Source: Cichorium intybus (Eukaryota; Streptophyta; Magnoliopsida; Asterales; Asteraceae). From it: a stretch of 64,000 bases of DNA. Where the stretch lies: assembly GCA_023525715.1 (NCBI GenBank), contig CM042016.1, positions 81,699,382-81,763,381 on the forward strand, in the 5' to 3' direction. Under the pieces are notes generated by a model. That model worked only from the letters and a program-made list of their open reading frames with translations, was not told the DNA's origin and did not search any database. A program made the position numbers and the translations under genes. Position 1 is the stretch's first letter. The number at the start of each line of letters is the position of its first letter. Shown one piece after another: positions 33,633 through 48,549 of the stretch.

Positions 33633-35586
<1,954 letters not shown>

Positions 35587-35668
<82 letters not shown>
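35587..35668. repeat. (TA)n microsatellite between E2 and E3
   Basis: About 41 TA units. Confidence 0.95.
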
Positions 35669-35671
<3 letters not shown>

Positions 35672-35943
35672 AGAGGTTAAAATGAGATGAATAAAAAGGT
35701 TGAGAATGTGAGAATGATTCTGGACCAATCAATATATAAGGGTATATTAGTAATTGTATAATTTAATTAAATTAAATCATAAATGAATAAAATCACAATT
35801 TCCTAAAATTTAGGGATTTGATTGGTAATTACCTAAAAAAACGAATTAATCATTTTTAATTAATAAATGATTAAAAAAATATTTTTTTATCAATTTTCTT
35901 TTAAATTTAAAAGAATCGTCTTTTTTTTCATTTATTATATTGC

Positions 35944-36840
35944 ATTCATTAATGAATAAAACCAAATTATTAATTCACCATGAATATTGTAGTGATAGCA
36001 AAATTATATTCATAAATGAATATGTCAATACTAGATTCATACATTTATATAGTTATATTCATAAATGAATATAACAAGACTTGTTTCATACATTTATACA
36101 GTTATATTCATAATCGATTAAAACATTTTAAATAGAAAAACTACTAAGAAAAATCAAATTACACATTAATATACAACATTTATATTCATAAATGTTTAGC
36201 TTATTTCAGACTATTACAAATTATACATGATTATATTCAATAAAAAATTAAATCATTCAAAGGATAAAAAGTCACAAAATTCATCCTAGTGTCGGCACTT
36301 TTCTTGAATCAATCGTAGTCCTGTTTCTTCACTTCAAATCAGATCGCCAAATAATTTGTGATTAGTCATCGCTTCTAAAAAACATTAGAAAACATTATGT
36401 TAGTTTTAATAATATAAGATTAGATAATAACAAACACAAACAAATATGTTAATTATCAATGATCAGTTATGATATATTCATTCATGATTAAAATGTGTTA
36501 GTAATTTCTCTATACCATTCATGAATAACATGTATCAATCACCAATGATTAACATGTGTTAATCACCAATGATTAACATGTGTTAATCACTTAATCATCA
36601 ACTATAAGTTACAGTATAATCATTCATGATTAACTGTGTTAATCATCAACGAATACTTCATATTAGATTACTGCTGCAAATATTGATGATGGGCGATAAT
36701 CAAGAAAACTAATAACTTACTGCATGAATATAAAGAATATCACTGATTAACATTGCTAATCATTGATGATTATTATTAAAACAAAAAGTTAAACAAAACG
36801 TGTTTGTTATAGTGTTAATCGTTGATGATTAACACTATAA
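35944..36840. repeat. Palindrome clusters in E3
   Basis: ATTCATTAATGAAT (35944), ATATTCAT-AA-ATGAATAT (36006), an 11-bp-arm copy at 36052-36075, then a second set built on GTTAATCA/TGATTAAC (36535-36650). The largest, at 36807-36840, has 14-bp perfect arms (TTATAGTGTTAATC). Confidence 0.75.
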
Positions 36841-36980
36841 ATTAACTTTAATCATATTTAATTCACTTGAAACTTTTTTGAGAATTTGTCAAAAATAAAT
36901 GAAATTAGTCGAGACCTTTAATCGGATGTTGTAAACTCACAAACTGAATCATCATTTTCTTTCAGGCATATGATCGAGCA

Positions 36981-37222
36981 CCTTGAATGCATATAACTTC
37001 AACCATTTTTGTTATGAAATTTCTTGAGATATCTTTATCCATTACAGCAAGAATGTGAATGAGACACCTTAAATATGAACCAACCAACCAATATGAACTA
37101 ACCTTGAATGCATATAACTTCAACCATTTTTGTTATGAAATTTCTTGAGATATCTTTATCCATTACAGCAAGAATGTGAATGAGACACCTTAAATATGAA
37201 CCAACCAACCAATATGAACTAA
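36981..37222. repeat. 121-bp exact tandem duplication
   Basis: CCTTGAATGCATATAACTTC starts at 36981 and 37102; the copies look identical, so the duplication is recent. Confidence 0.85.
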
Positions 37223-38371
37223 CCTACAAGTAAGAAAGCTTCAATCGGTTAATAATGTAGAATGATTAGAAACACTCACCTTTAGTTGCAGGCTTCACAT
37301 TTGGTGGAAGAATTATTTAAAACGATGGACATTTGAAATTTTCTTGGAGAATTACGATTTGAAGCTTGAATAAATGAGACTAATATTGCATTAAGTATAT
37401 TCGAGGGAAGAATTCTTTTAAAATGATAGACATTTGAAAATTTCTTGGAGATATGGTCAAATAATTTGTTTAGCTAATAAGGCGGAAATATTTATTATGC
37501 CGGCTAAATTAAAGGAAACAGATGTAACTAAAATTCCTAATACGATCAAGAATTTTGATTATACGATCAACAACTCAATTGTTTACTATATAATACTAGG
37601 AACGAAAAGAATATAGATTCCGGAACTAAAAACAATTATACCCAAGCATATGTAAAGAATTGAATTGTTGAAGAATTTCACATAATTAATTTCAATGCAA
37701 TACGGAGGAAAAGGTTTTGAAGAATTTCAATTAATTTCAATGCAAGTTTTTGACTTCACAAGTGAAATCAAGAGCATGGATCCTTTCTTTTACCACCATT
37801 CTTCGCAAGTGAAATCAAAAGCAAGTTTTTTACAACCATATAAATGTAGTAGAAATACATATTTTAATTGAACTTTAATCGTAATTTATTGAACAGAATA
37901 CTTAACTGATTGCAAAAAGTCCACGATGGATCCATTCTTTTGCCGCCTGTGAGCCTTTGTCTTCACCGATGGTCGAAGACGAATGGAAGTCTGGAGACGG
38001 AGGCACCAGGCTTGGACTGAAAGTAGAGAAAACATAAGGATAGGTGATGAACATGATGTTCTCTGAAGATGGTGGTCGTTAGCGGTCAATGTGATTTAGG
38101 GATTTCTGTGAGAGAAAGAGGGGAAGAGAAGAAGGGGTATACGGTATGGTGGAGAGAGCTAGAATTTAGGGATTTGAAAGTCAATTTCCTAATTTGATGG
38201 ATATCAATATTACCTCTATACCCTTCTTGTATTTAAAAATATTATTAATCAATTTAATTGATTTAAATTATCATAAATAACAGATTAATATAAGCCATAG
38301 ATTTTATTATTTGGAAGGCTCAGATTCTTTCTCATTTTCTCAACCTTTTCATCCTTCTCATTTTATCTTAC

Positions 38372-38700
<329 letters not shown>

Positions 38701-39900
38701 GTAAAGCTAATTAAATTTAAATTCAGATTTTAAATAAATAGGGAGGGCATTCATGAAGATTTTAAACTTAGAAATTTCTTTAGAAATCAACTATTCAACA
38801 TGTCAATTCTAGTTCACTTAAAAACCATCCAGGAGAATTAAATTATCGTGTCTTCAAAACAATAATATAAAATTTTTAATAAATCAAGAGGATCAAGATG
38901 TAACAAAATGGTTTCGGTGACGAACTATGAAGTTTGTCTCGAAATGGTCCCAGCGTGGTTATAGTAGATACAATAGATATTTACAATATTGGACCAAGTT
39001 GCAACTTTTTGTTACAAATTTGTTTCATTTTTTGCAACTTTGCTCCGACTTTTTTTACAATTTTTTATAGTAGTTTTTTTTTTTTAAACAAATTACCATA
39101 TTTACAACTTTTTTAAAATTATTTTACAATTTTTTTAAAATTCTTTTACGAACTTCGTACACCTTTTTTTTTTTTTTTTGCAATGTTCACTTACAAAATA
39201 GTTTTTTTCTACAAATTTGTTTTTGCAATGTCTAAGAATTTTTTATTTTTTTTACTATGTGCTCTTATGAATTCAGGCGTGTTTTTAAAAAAAAAGTTCG
39301 TAACATGACATGGTAGAAACTAACTAATTTTTCGGAGGATATTGGGAAAAAAAAAGTTGCAATTTATTTTTAAAAAAGCTGTAACAAATACATTTGTATA
39401 AAAAGACTAATTTTATAAAACAATGTTACGGAAAAAGTTGGGGATAATTTATAAAAAAATATAGTTTGAACTTTGAACCAAATCCGTAGCAAAAATTAAA
39501 ACTCGGGTAACTGTAAAATTTAAGATAGTAACCTATTTTACCTACTATACCATGTCAATGGGACCATTACGACACAAACTTTGAAAATGCTTATCACTTG
39601 ATGTAACAAATTTCGTATATTTCCGTATACACTCATGATAATAATCTATGGTGTTAACCCCACTATAAAAATCTCTCAAGTGACGTTTTCAGTTCCATTA
39701 TGCATAGACGATATTAAAGTACGATGATGTTAGTCTACTTTGTTTGTAGAAATAATTCCAATTTACACAACCATTAACCACGTAATCAGTTGTACAATCA
39801 CAACAATACTAAACAAATCAAACAAGGATTAACAATTACTAAATTTCACATACCTACAATCTATAGATACAACCCACTTCACCATCTCTTCCATTACATT
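38701..39900. other. AT-rich spacer downstream of SMC3
   Basis: No gene or element end seen. T-rich runs at about 39000-39300. The 3' untranslated region of SMC3 should lie in the last few hundred bases. Confidence 0.45.
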
Positions 39901-39981
39901 TACTGCACCAAAATAATCAAAAAGTTAATAATATTTTATTCCAACATTTCTTTCTAATTTCACAAATCATTCATTCCCACC

Positions 39982-42900
39982 TCATTCAGCATTATGGGAT
40001 TGGTCATGCTCGATGAAATCCAAGGCTTCTTCCATGGTGACAACATTCACACGACTAACGCGGTTTTTATGCGTCACACCGTATATCTTGTCAGCAACTT
40101 TCACCAGTTCGGGCCTAAACGTTGTTGTAATGAACTGTGTGTTCGCCATGTCAGCCAACCGCCGTACCATATCTACAAACATGTTAAGGACACAGACACC
40201 AAACCAATGATATAAAATTTTGAAGAAAATAAGAAAACTTTTTTAAGGATACGTCCGACGGCTGTTCGGTACTGAGGGTCAAGTGCAGCATCGATTTCGT
40301 CAAAGAGGTAGAAAGGAGCGGGATCGCATCGTTGTATGGCAAATATGAGAGCTAATGCAACTACGGTTTTTTGACCTCCGGATAATTGTTTCATTGACTG
40401 TGTGTCCCCTTGTCCCGTGAATGAAACCTGAAATTTAATTTAAAAAATCAAACATTTTTTGTTTGTATAATGTTTTTGAAACATTTTTTGTTTGAATGGG
40501 AATGTAAAAAAGGAGTTTTATATAATAATTAATACATACCTTCACTTTCACTCCGATGTATTTTTCAACACGACCTTCTCTATCAGGTAGAGGTCCATCC
40601 TCATCATAATCATTATCCACAGGATCACCATCCTGTTTTTATTAAAAAAAAAAAAAAAACAGAACCAAGAAGTTAAAAGATGGCAGAAATTTATGAACAT
40701 CAAATAAAAAATAAAAAATAAAAAACCTTCTTTTTCATCATGATCAAAATCCCATGGCCACCTTGTACAAGTTCAGAAAATACTTCACGGAAATGTTTAG
40801 CCACACCTTTAAATGTACGCTCTATAGATTCATCCTTACGTTGGTCCAGTACTGATATAAGCTCTTTAATTTTCTGTATATAATATATATAAGGAAAAAA
40901 TAAACAAGGGAAAAATATGTAAAAAATGGGACGCTTTTGTTCTTTCTGTATTATGGGAAAAGAAAAGTGTTGTGTTTCTTTTTTGGACTAAATGAGGTTG
41001 CTGTCTGAATGTGCGAGTAAATGACTATTTTACCCCCGAGGGAAAATTAATTACCTCATCACCAGCATCAAGTTCTTGTTGTCGCTTCTGAAGTTCTTCT
41101 CTTTGATCTGTAAAGTTTGCATATTGATCAAGTGCTTTCTTGTTTACATGACTAAACTGTTTTAACTGCTCATTGCACTTGTGTAACATTTTATATAATT
41201 CCTTTATGCTCTTCTTCTTGTGCCTGTAAAAAATGTACGACATTTGAACAAGGTTTGTGCAAAAGACGTAAATGCCCTTGTACAGATTTAGTTACATGGA
41301 TTTTTACATTTCAAATGCATCTGATGATAAGGGGCCCAATTCTCTGATTTTCTTGTTGAATTCTTCTTGTTTTGCGAGTAGAATGTTTTTTCTGCTAATA
41401 AGTTGTTCGGCTCTTTTATCTTCATTTTGGCGGGTTCTTTCATACTCTTCCAAACGAGCCTGCATTGAATAGGAAATGTATTAAATTAAATTAAATTAAC
41501 AGTGACATGCATAACTTGGTTAACAAGAAAACTTCACCTTTGAATCGGCTTTTTTCTTGTTGATTTTTTTGAGTTCCCTGTTTCGGTCTTCTATGCTTTC
41601 AGACACTCCTGGTGAAAACAAAATAATACACAAGGAAACCAATCACTTATTTGTTGGAAACATTTTACTCGCCAAGATTCCTTACTTTTGAGCTGTTTTT
41701 TTACTTCTTCAACAGCCATTTTTGCCTCTTGTAGTTCCTGTTTCTTTGCTTCAACTTCACCATTTAAATTATCAGATTCTTGAGACTGTTGAACTGCCTC
41801 CAGTTCTTGTCTCCTTCTAACAAGATTTGTTGATAAATTGGTTTCCAGCTCAGCTTTTCTTGTTTCAATCTAGTACCAATTCATAAAATAAAAAAAAAAA
41901 ACAATCAGACTTTATACAATATTTTTCAAATAAGATTTTAGTAACAAACCTCGACACGTGTCGCCCTGCTGGCAACAAGCCTTTCTTTAAGTTCTGCTAT
42001 TTCAGGATTTAAACGTGACAAGAGACTTTTTTCTTCTGGTGTTAAGTGGTCAACAAGTTCTGTTCTCATTTCATCTCGTTTCATTTCAATATTGTTTTTC
42101 ACCTGCTCAATTTGAGTCTCTACATTTGCAAGCAACTTCCTCTGAAATTATTTTAATCAATTCAAAAAGTTTAAAAAAAATTAAAAAAAATGAAATAACT
42201 CATCTAGCTGGCAATGAAAAAAAAACCTTCTTTTCAAGAGCTTTAGAGATGTTTTGGCTGTGTTTTTTAGCATTAGCAACTTCTTGTTTAAGTTGTTCCA
42301 CTTCTGATTTCTCATGTGCCAGCTCAGCATCGTCTTTTTGCTGCTCAGCAACTAGTGCATTTATTTCCTTGTCTATAAGTAAGGCGAGTCAAGCCAAAAC
42401 ACTATACAAATGACGTAAATGCCCTCATTGAAAATAGCCCTAAAAACGAAAATCTTGAAGAATCCCGATTTGTAGGAGACAAACTAAAGACACCTCGAGA
42501 ATATAAAAAAGTAGAAAATAAAAATAGAGTAAATTACTTGGTCCTAGTTTTGAAAATCTTGCACTAGTGGTCCTGGTTTCCAAGTCTTTCACTTTTGATC
42601 CCTATGGTTTCCAAATCTTTCACTTTTGGTCCCTCCATCTATTACCGTTTGTGTAAAGTAGAGGGACCAAAAGTGAAAGATTTGGAAACCACAGGGACCA
42701 AAAATGAAAGATTTGGAGACCACAGAGACCACCAATGCAAGATTTTCAAAACTAGGACCAAAACTGTAATTTGATGTAAACCACAGGGACCAAAACTGTA
42801 ATTTACTCATAAAAATATTAGGACATGAAAAGGATATCTTGAAGTTGTGATCTGACATTTTGGAGTTCGTTTTCTTTTTCAGTAATTGACAATGCATTTT

Positions 42901-45900
42901 GTCGAATGAGGTTCATAAACTTTAGCTTTGAACGCCTTTTATCATAAAATCCACCAGTCATACCGCCTTTTTTGCTAACTTGGTCACCTGTAACAATTTA
43001 AGAAAATTAACAGATATGAAAAAGAAAAATAAAAAAAATATAAAAAATGGTTAAAATCAAAACCTTCAACAGTAATGCAGTCCAAACCATCAGTGCGAGC
43101 AACACGAGTAGCAACATCCAAATCTCTACAAATCACTGTTCTAGCAAATACCTGAAAAAACAACAAAGTTTTTAAAAACTTGACATTTTCTAATAATATA
43201 ATCACAGCATGAAAAAGAGAAAAAGAATAAAGGGAAAATGTTGACCTGAGAAAATGCTTGATCATAATTGGGAGAATATTTTAATTTCTTGAGAAGAGGA
43301 ATGACATCAGAGCTTTTTGGATAAGTGACATGAGGAGCTGTGACTCGATTCAGGGGTATAAATGTAACTCTACCACCTTTTTCTGCATTAAGGTGTCGAA
43401 TTACTTGTGTTGATATGTCATCAGTTTCAACCACTACATGGAATAAGCTGCAGAAAAAAGAATACAATAAGTTTATGAAAAAAGAAAATGAGAATTTAAA
43501 GACAAATGTTAAAACCTGTTTCCAGCAGTAACTTCAACAGCAGTAAATAAATTTTCATCACATTCAAGCAACTCAATAATTGAACCAAACACTCCAGAAA
43601 TGTTGTACTCTCTGCAGATTCTTCTAACACAACTGATTCCCCTTCTTATATCCTGTTAATTGTAAGATAAAAATAAATTAATATTCAAACCTTCAAGGAA
43701 CATAAAATGACAATGTTCAACTCTTCTACAAGTAAAAATACATTTGAGAGAGTTTTAAAGGAAGCCCAAGAAGAAATCTGCATTGTTTTACAGAAAATAA
43801 CAAAATGTAACCCATAATAGCAACGTACTTTACACATAATAGCAACATACCAACATGACTTTATCCCCATTATAGCAACATACTTGCATTTTCTTTACAC
43901 ATGATAGCAATGTACTAACAATTCCTGACTCATAATAGCAATGTACAATGTCCATATTGATAAGTAGGTTGCTATTAAGTGTAAAAAACGTAAGTATATT
44001 GTCCAAATTAGTAGAACAAGTAAAGTAGGTTGCTATTTCCCGCAATAACTAACATAGCATACCCCAGGTGTAGCATGATCCAAGGCTTTTTCTGCTTTCA
44101 CGACTTCTGTTTTAAGACGTTCAATTTCAGCTGTAATTTCACTTTCAGTCGCCCACAAAGACCTAAAACAGGCAAGAAAAGAAAAATCAGTATTTTTTAC
44201 TACATTTAAATTGAAATATTTCAATCCAATTTCCAAAAAGATACATACTTTCGCTTATCATGAAGCTCGTCTCTTTTTGACTTATGCTGATTAAAACCTT
44301 TTCGGTAACCAGAAATTCGAGCCTCTAAAGCATTAATCTCCTTTTGACGATTTTGGACATGCTCTTCTTGTGCTTCCATATCTCTCTCAAGTTTACTGAT
44401 TTCATCTTTCAGTAGATTCTCCTATAATATTACAAAATATTTTATAATTTAAATCTCGTGTCTTCAAAATGTGTATTATATATAATATGATTACCTGTTT
44501 CTCATTTGAGGACAGAACTTTGTTGTATTTATCGATATCTTTCTGTAGCCATTCGTCACGTGCAGCTTTGGAACGGAACTGTGTTGCACGACCTTGTTTC
44601 TGATAGAGTACACTCAGCTGCTTTTCTTTTTTCATTATTCTATTACAGAAAGAATTCAAGACATGAATAAAAAGAAACAAATTAATTAATTAAAGAAAAC
44701 CAAAAACTCAATTATTACTCTTTGGTGATATCTTCTTCTGCTTTAACTTGTTTGTCATATAAAGGCTTGGTTTTGTTTAGTTCTGCTGTGGATTCCTTGA
44801 TTTCTCTTTGAAGAACCTCCAGCTGCTTTCCAGCTTCATCCTACATTATTATTATTTTTTTAATTAAAAATCTACTCAATTATAGCATTGTATTTTGAAA
44901 ATTGAAATATCCACCCAATTATAGCAATTTAATACATATATATAACTGGAATGATATTTCAAGTATAATGTAAATCATAAGAAAGGAAATTGGAAGGTAG
45001 ATTTTTATAAAATAATGTCTTAATAAGAAAATAAAAAACCAAAGAAATGAAGATACCTTGGATTTACTACTGCCAATGATTTTTTCATCAAGGTCTTTAA
45101 CATCAAGTTCAACCTCTGTGAGCTTTTTAACAGCTACTGTTCTTTGTTTCTCTATTGTCTGTTTCTCTCTTGTTAAACCCTGAACTTCTCTTGTCAAATC
45201 TTTAAATGACTTGTCTAATTTCTTTACTTCTTCCTCTTCTTCTACTGATGCATTATACTTCCTAACTAACTCCTCACTAATTGCATTTCTCTCCTCGTCC
45301 ACCTGGCATCAAATGACACGTGTACGTGTTTATACAAATCCCAAATAAATTATAAAAGAAAAGAAAAAAAGAATTTACCTCAACCAATTCCCTTTTTGCA
45401 TCGTTAAGTTCTTTATCATAAATAGTGTATTCTAGAGACTTTCTTTGTTTGTCAAGCTGTTGATACTTTTTTAATTCTGCTTTTTCTTCATCTAGCTCTC
45501 TTAATCTCTCATCCAAGTATTGCACAACTTGAATTATCTGGTTTCTTTTATTTCCTGATTAAATAAAATATATAAAAAAATGGAAGTTAAAAACCAAATT
45601 AACAATAAAACTGACTTACCAGTTTCTTGCATGATTTTCAAACTTTCGCGACGTCTCTCTTCATAAACTCGGGTCCCACCAATTTCCTTTAGTAGATCAA
45701 GTCTTTCAGCATCTTTCATTAGAGTCAATGATGCAATCTATAATCAATTCATGGTTATTATTTATTAGTAAGAGTTTGATAATTAATATTAAACAGAATA
45801 AAATCAGGCAAATGAGATGACATATTGATAAATTGACATACCTTCCCCTGTTGCACAACATAATATGGATTGGAACGGGAGAACCCTGCACTTTCTAGAA

Positions 45901-46193
45901 GATTCATAACTTCAGTTTTCCTGCAATTTTGCATTACCCTTTTGTTATAACATTAACAAAAGATAAATCATATTTTTAAAAGGGTGGTATTAATGGTACT
46001 CACGTTATATGCTTTCCATCCAAAAAATATTCATCTTTTTTTGTACCAATTGTTCTTCGCAGGTGCACCTCCTCTTTATCAACCTTCAAATAGTAGAAAA
46101 GAATTTCAGCAACCAAATATACAAATTAAAGAAAATGTTTTATATGCATACAAAAAAAAGACTACGTTCATAAGTAGGTGATGAAGATTTACC

Positions 46194-46225
<32 letters not shown>

Positions 46226-46879
46226 CTCAACAAAGGCTGATAGAACTTGGTGTCCTGCTCCTTCCTGAAAAATGTCCACATAAAAAGTGGTAATTGATAT
46301 ATTACAGATGAATTAATATCATTATTTAATAGGTTATAAAAATTAAAAACATAACCAAGAAGCATACATGGAGGAAGGCGTGTTTATCTTCATTGCGCAG
46401 GTTATGAAAGAGATCGCTAATTACAAAACGAATTGCTGCAGAAAGAAATTAAGTAGGTTAGAATGTGATTTCAAATTTGTTAGAAAATAGATAATTAATA
46501 AATATTATGCTACGTATACCTGAAAAGAAGTTTGACTTGCCAGATCCGTTTGCACCAACTGTGGTATATGAACAAGTAATATATGAGCAAGACAAATAAA
46601 GATAAATAAGAAGAAATAGTACATAAGAATAGTGAAAAAATTGGTCAAAGACCATGAATGAATATCATTACCAACACAGTTAACTTTTGGACTGAAATCA
46701 TCAGTTGCAACTTGTTCTTTATAGCTCTTAAACCCTTCGATGATGACCTTCAGTGGGTTTGTACAAATGTCAAAATAAGAATGAGAGAAGGGGAAAGAAT
46801 AAGTCACAAAAGAAGAATCCCAAAAGTTAAAAGCAGAAAAGGTCAAAGGAACTAGGAGAATTACCTGCTTTATGAACAT
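39982..46879 (-). CDS. SMC3: SMC3, structural maintenance of chromosomes 3 (cohesin core subunit)
   Basis: Cohesin ATPase subunit that pairs with SMC1 in the nucleus to hold sister chromatids together. Twenty-eight exons join in frame to 3606 nt, 1201 aa plus stop, close to the family's usual size (about 1200). The ATG at 46879 starts a five-codon exon (MFIKQ); the stop is at 39982-39984. Visible features: Walker A GANGSGKS (32-39); the conserved lysine pair KKDEYFLD at 105-106, the site acetylated in other eukaryotes; coiled coils; hinge about 505-690 (ICREYNISGVFGSI, KKGGMTGGFYDKRR); coiled coil; signature LSGGQ (about 1095); Walker B FYLFDEID (about 1118). No frame break seen. Two introns look like minor-spliceosome introns, and several carry MITEs. 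The only evidently intact conserved host gene in the window. Confidence 0.95.
40173..40252 (-). other. SMC3 last intron, U12-type (GT-AG)
   Basis: The donor reads GTATCCTTAA and the 3' part has TCCTTAAC about 11 nt before TTTGTAG. Both match the minor-spliceosome consensus (GTATCCTTT, TCCTTAAC). 80 nt long. Confidence 0.75.
42373..42837 (-). other. SMC3 intron with AT donor, U12-type (AT-AG)
   Basis: The upstream exon ends CTTCAAG and the intron starts ATATCCTTTT, a perfect U12 AT-type donor. No GT is available that keeps the frame. The reading frame resumes at ACAAGGAAATAAATGC after TTATAG, giving LQDKEINA. A weak branch-like CCTTAC lies just upstream. The intron holds a MITE. Confidence 0.7.
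42527..42808. mobile_element. Foldback MITE inside the SMC3 U12 intron
   Basis: GAGTAAATTAC at the left is inverted at the right (42798-42808). The interior is a long hairpin built from GGTCC, AGTGAAAGATTTGG and AAACCACAGGGACC words facing each other. Confidence 0.75.
43814..44037. mobile_element. Small MITE-like insertion in an SMC3 intron
   Basis: ATAATAGCAACGTACTTTAC at the left matches the inverse of GTAAAGTAGGTTGCTATT at the right. Four more AATAGCAA words lie between. Confidence 0.6.
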
Positions 46880-48065
46880 CTTGATAAACCTAGCTGTTTG
46901 AACCTATACAGAATGATATTATTTGACAGAATATCTGAAAACAACATACTAAATAATTATAAAAAATACAAAAATTCATATAAAATCCAGATTAAACATA
47001 AATCTTTTGAAGAATTTACAATTGAACTCAACCAAAATTGGAGAAATTACAGTTTTCATCATGTATATACCTAAGTCAAGAGCCACTTTGCCAGCAACAT
47101 CAATTCCTAGTTGTTCAATGGAAGCTTCTAACGTATGTCCTGCTAAAGTAAATCTCAAGTTAACATAAGTGAAAAATGAACATGAAACCATCTTTCAAGT
47201 ACACAGAGCAACATGTGATTGTGTTTTAATTTTTAATTTGAATCTATGTCTATGACTATGATCATGTGATGTTTTGTTATGCTAAACCTACTATGTGAAC
47301 TAGAAATCAATGCATACAGGAAACGTCAGTTACATTTTAGGGTTATAAAACACAATGAAGAACATTGTGCGATGGAATAAACTCAAACTCTTGAATCGCG
47401 CCCAGTGGAATAAACTCAAAAAAAAAAAATTAAATCACATCTCACTGATGTTCGTGAACTAGAAATTCGAACAGCGAGAAATATCAGGTAACTCACAAGA
47501 ATTCGAGAAGCAAAACCGATGGCTGTGGTGGTGTGCGAGGGCTGTGCGATGTCGAAAATAGGTCCGCCGGCGGCAATGTGCAATGTCGGAGATGAGGCCG
47601 GCAATATTGTGCGATGTCGGAGACGGCAGCTTCGTCGGAGGAGGGCGAGGGTTTGCTGGTCGGCGATATTTGTGTGAGACGAGAAGGCGAGAAGAGAAGA
47701 AGAAGAAGAAGGAAAACACGGCTAGGGCAAAATACGACCAAAATTGCCTTAGTTTAAACACATAATACTCAAAAATCAACAAAAAGTATCCGGATCAAAC
47801 AGGTGTGCAATCAATTCTTCTAAATATACATTTTGCCCTAGTTTCGCACTAGATTCACTAAACAGAAGTTTAAACTGTATGTTAAGAATAAGTTGCGTGA
47901 GAAAGGGAAAACTTACTCAGGCAAAGAGAAAACGTACTTCAAAGCTTACTGTTCCGGCGAGTAATCGTCGTAGAACTTAGGAGTATTAGCAGTAACAGTG
48001 TCGACTCATTCAGTCGCTCGTTCCATCTCTCTTTCTATTTTTCCCCCCTCTGGTTTTCGCAGAAT
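46880..48065 (-). other. SMC3 5' untranslated region with leader intron (inferred)
   Basis: An acceptor (TTTGTATAG) lies about 25 nt upstream of the ATG, and a donor-like CGGAACA|GTAAGC at about 47953 follows a stretch (about 47954-48065) with leader composition. This suggests a leader intron of about 1 kb. GC-rich sequence at 47490-47720 lies within it. Confidence 0.45.
47071..47143 (-). pseudogene. Isolated exon resembling a TlyA/FtsJ-like methyltransferase
   Basis: Minus-strand stretch reading HTLEASIEQLGIDVAGKVAL, with a splice acceptor (CTTTAG) before and a donor (TTAG|GTATAT) after. The GIDVAGKVALD part resembles the SAM-binding start of the plant hemolysin-A-like (TlyA family) rRNA methyltransferases. 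No neighbouring exons of such a gene are seen. It lies in the SMC3 leader intron, on the same strand, so it is probably a captured fragment. Confidence 0.4.
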
Positions 48066-48176
48066 CGAGTGCAGTTTGTAGGTCTACGCATAATTAGGAG
48101 ACAATATATCGTAGTACTTAGTTATACAAAAATATCAATTTTTATCTTCTTTTTTAAATATTGTTTTATTGTTATT

Positions 48177-48371
48177 GTTTTTTCAGAAAGAGAAATTGTA
48201 TTTATTCCTATATTTTGTTTCTACTCATGTTCCTACATATGTTAAATTATGACATGTGTTTTAAAATATTATTAATTTTATTAAATGTGACACTTGTCAC
48301 AATTTCACATGGGTAGGAACATGAATAGGAATAAAATGTAAGAATAAATACAATTTCTCTTTCTGAAAAAC
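48177..48371. mobile_element. Foldback MITE upstream of SMC3
   Basis: TTTTTCAGAAAGAGAAATTG at the left and its inverse at the right, extending to arms of about 60 bp (TTTATTC, CATGTTCCTAC). About 195 bp, 110 bp upstream of the inferred SMC3 start. Confidence 0.75.
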
Positions 48372-48509
48372 ATTATTTTACTAGTTTAGAAAAATCATTT
48401 ATATTTTTAAATGTTAAAACCATTAATAAATAAAAAAATTTGAAAAACATTAGTGTTTAAGACAAAAATAGTTTTTTATAATACAACGTAATTTGTGATA
48501 ATTAAATAT

Positions 48510-48549
48510 CTACTGTTCTTTGTTTCTCTATTGTCTGTTTCTCTCTTGT
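48510..48549. repeat. 40-bp exact copy of SMC3 exon 10 at an LTR edge
   Basis: The 40 bases match 45134-45173 (inside SMC3 exon 10) in the same orientation. The copy ends at the first bases of the LTR that begins at 48547. Confidence 0.85.
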
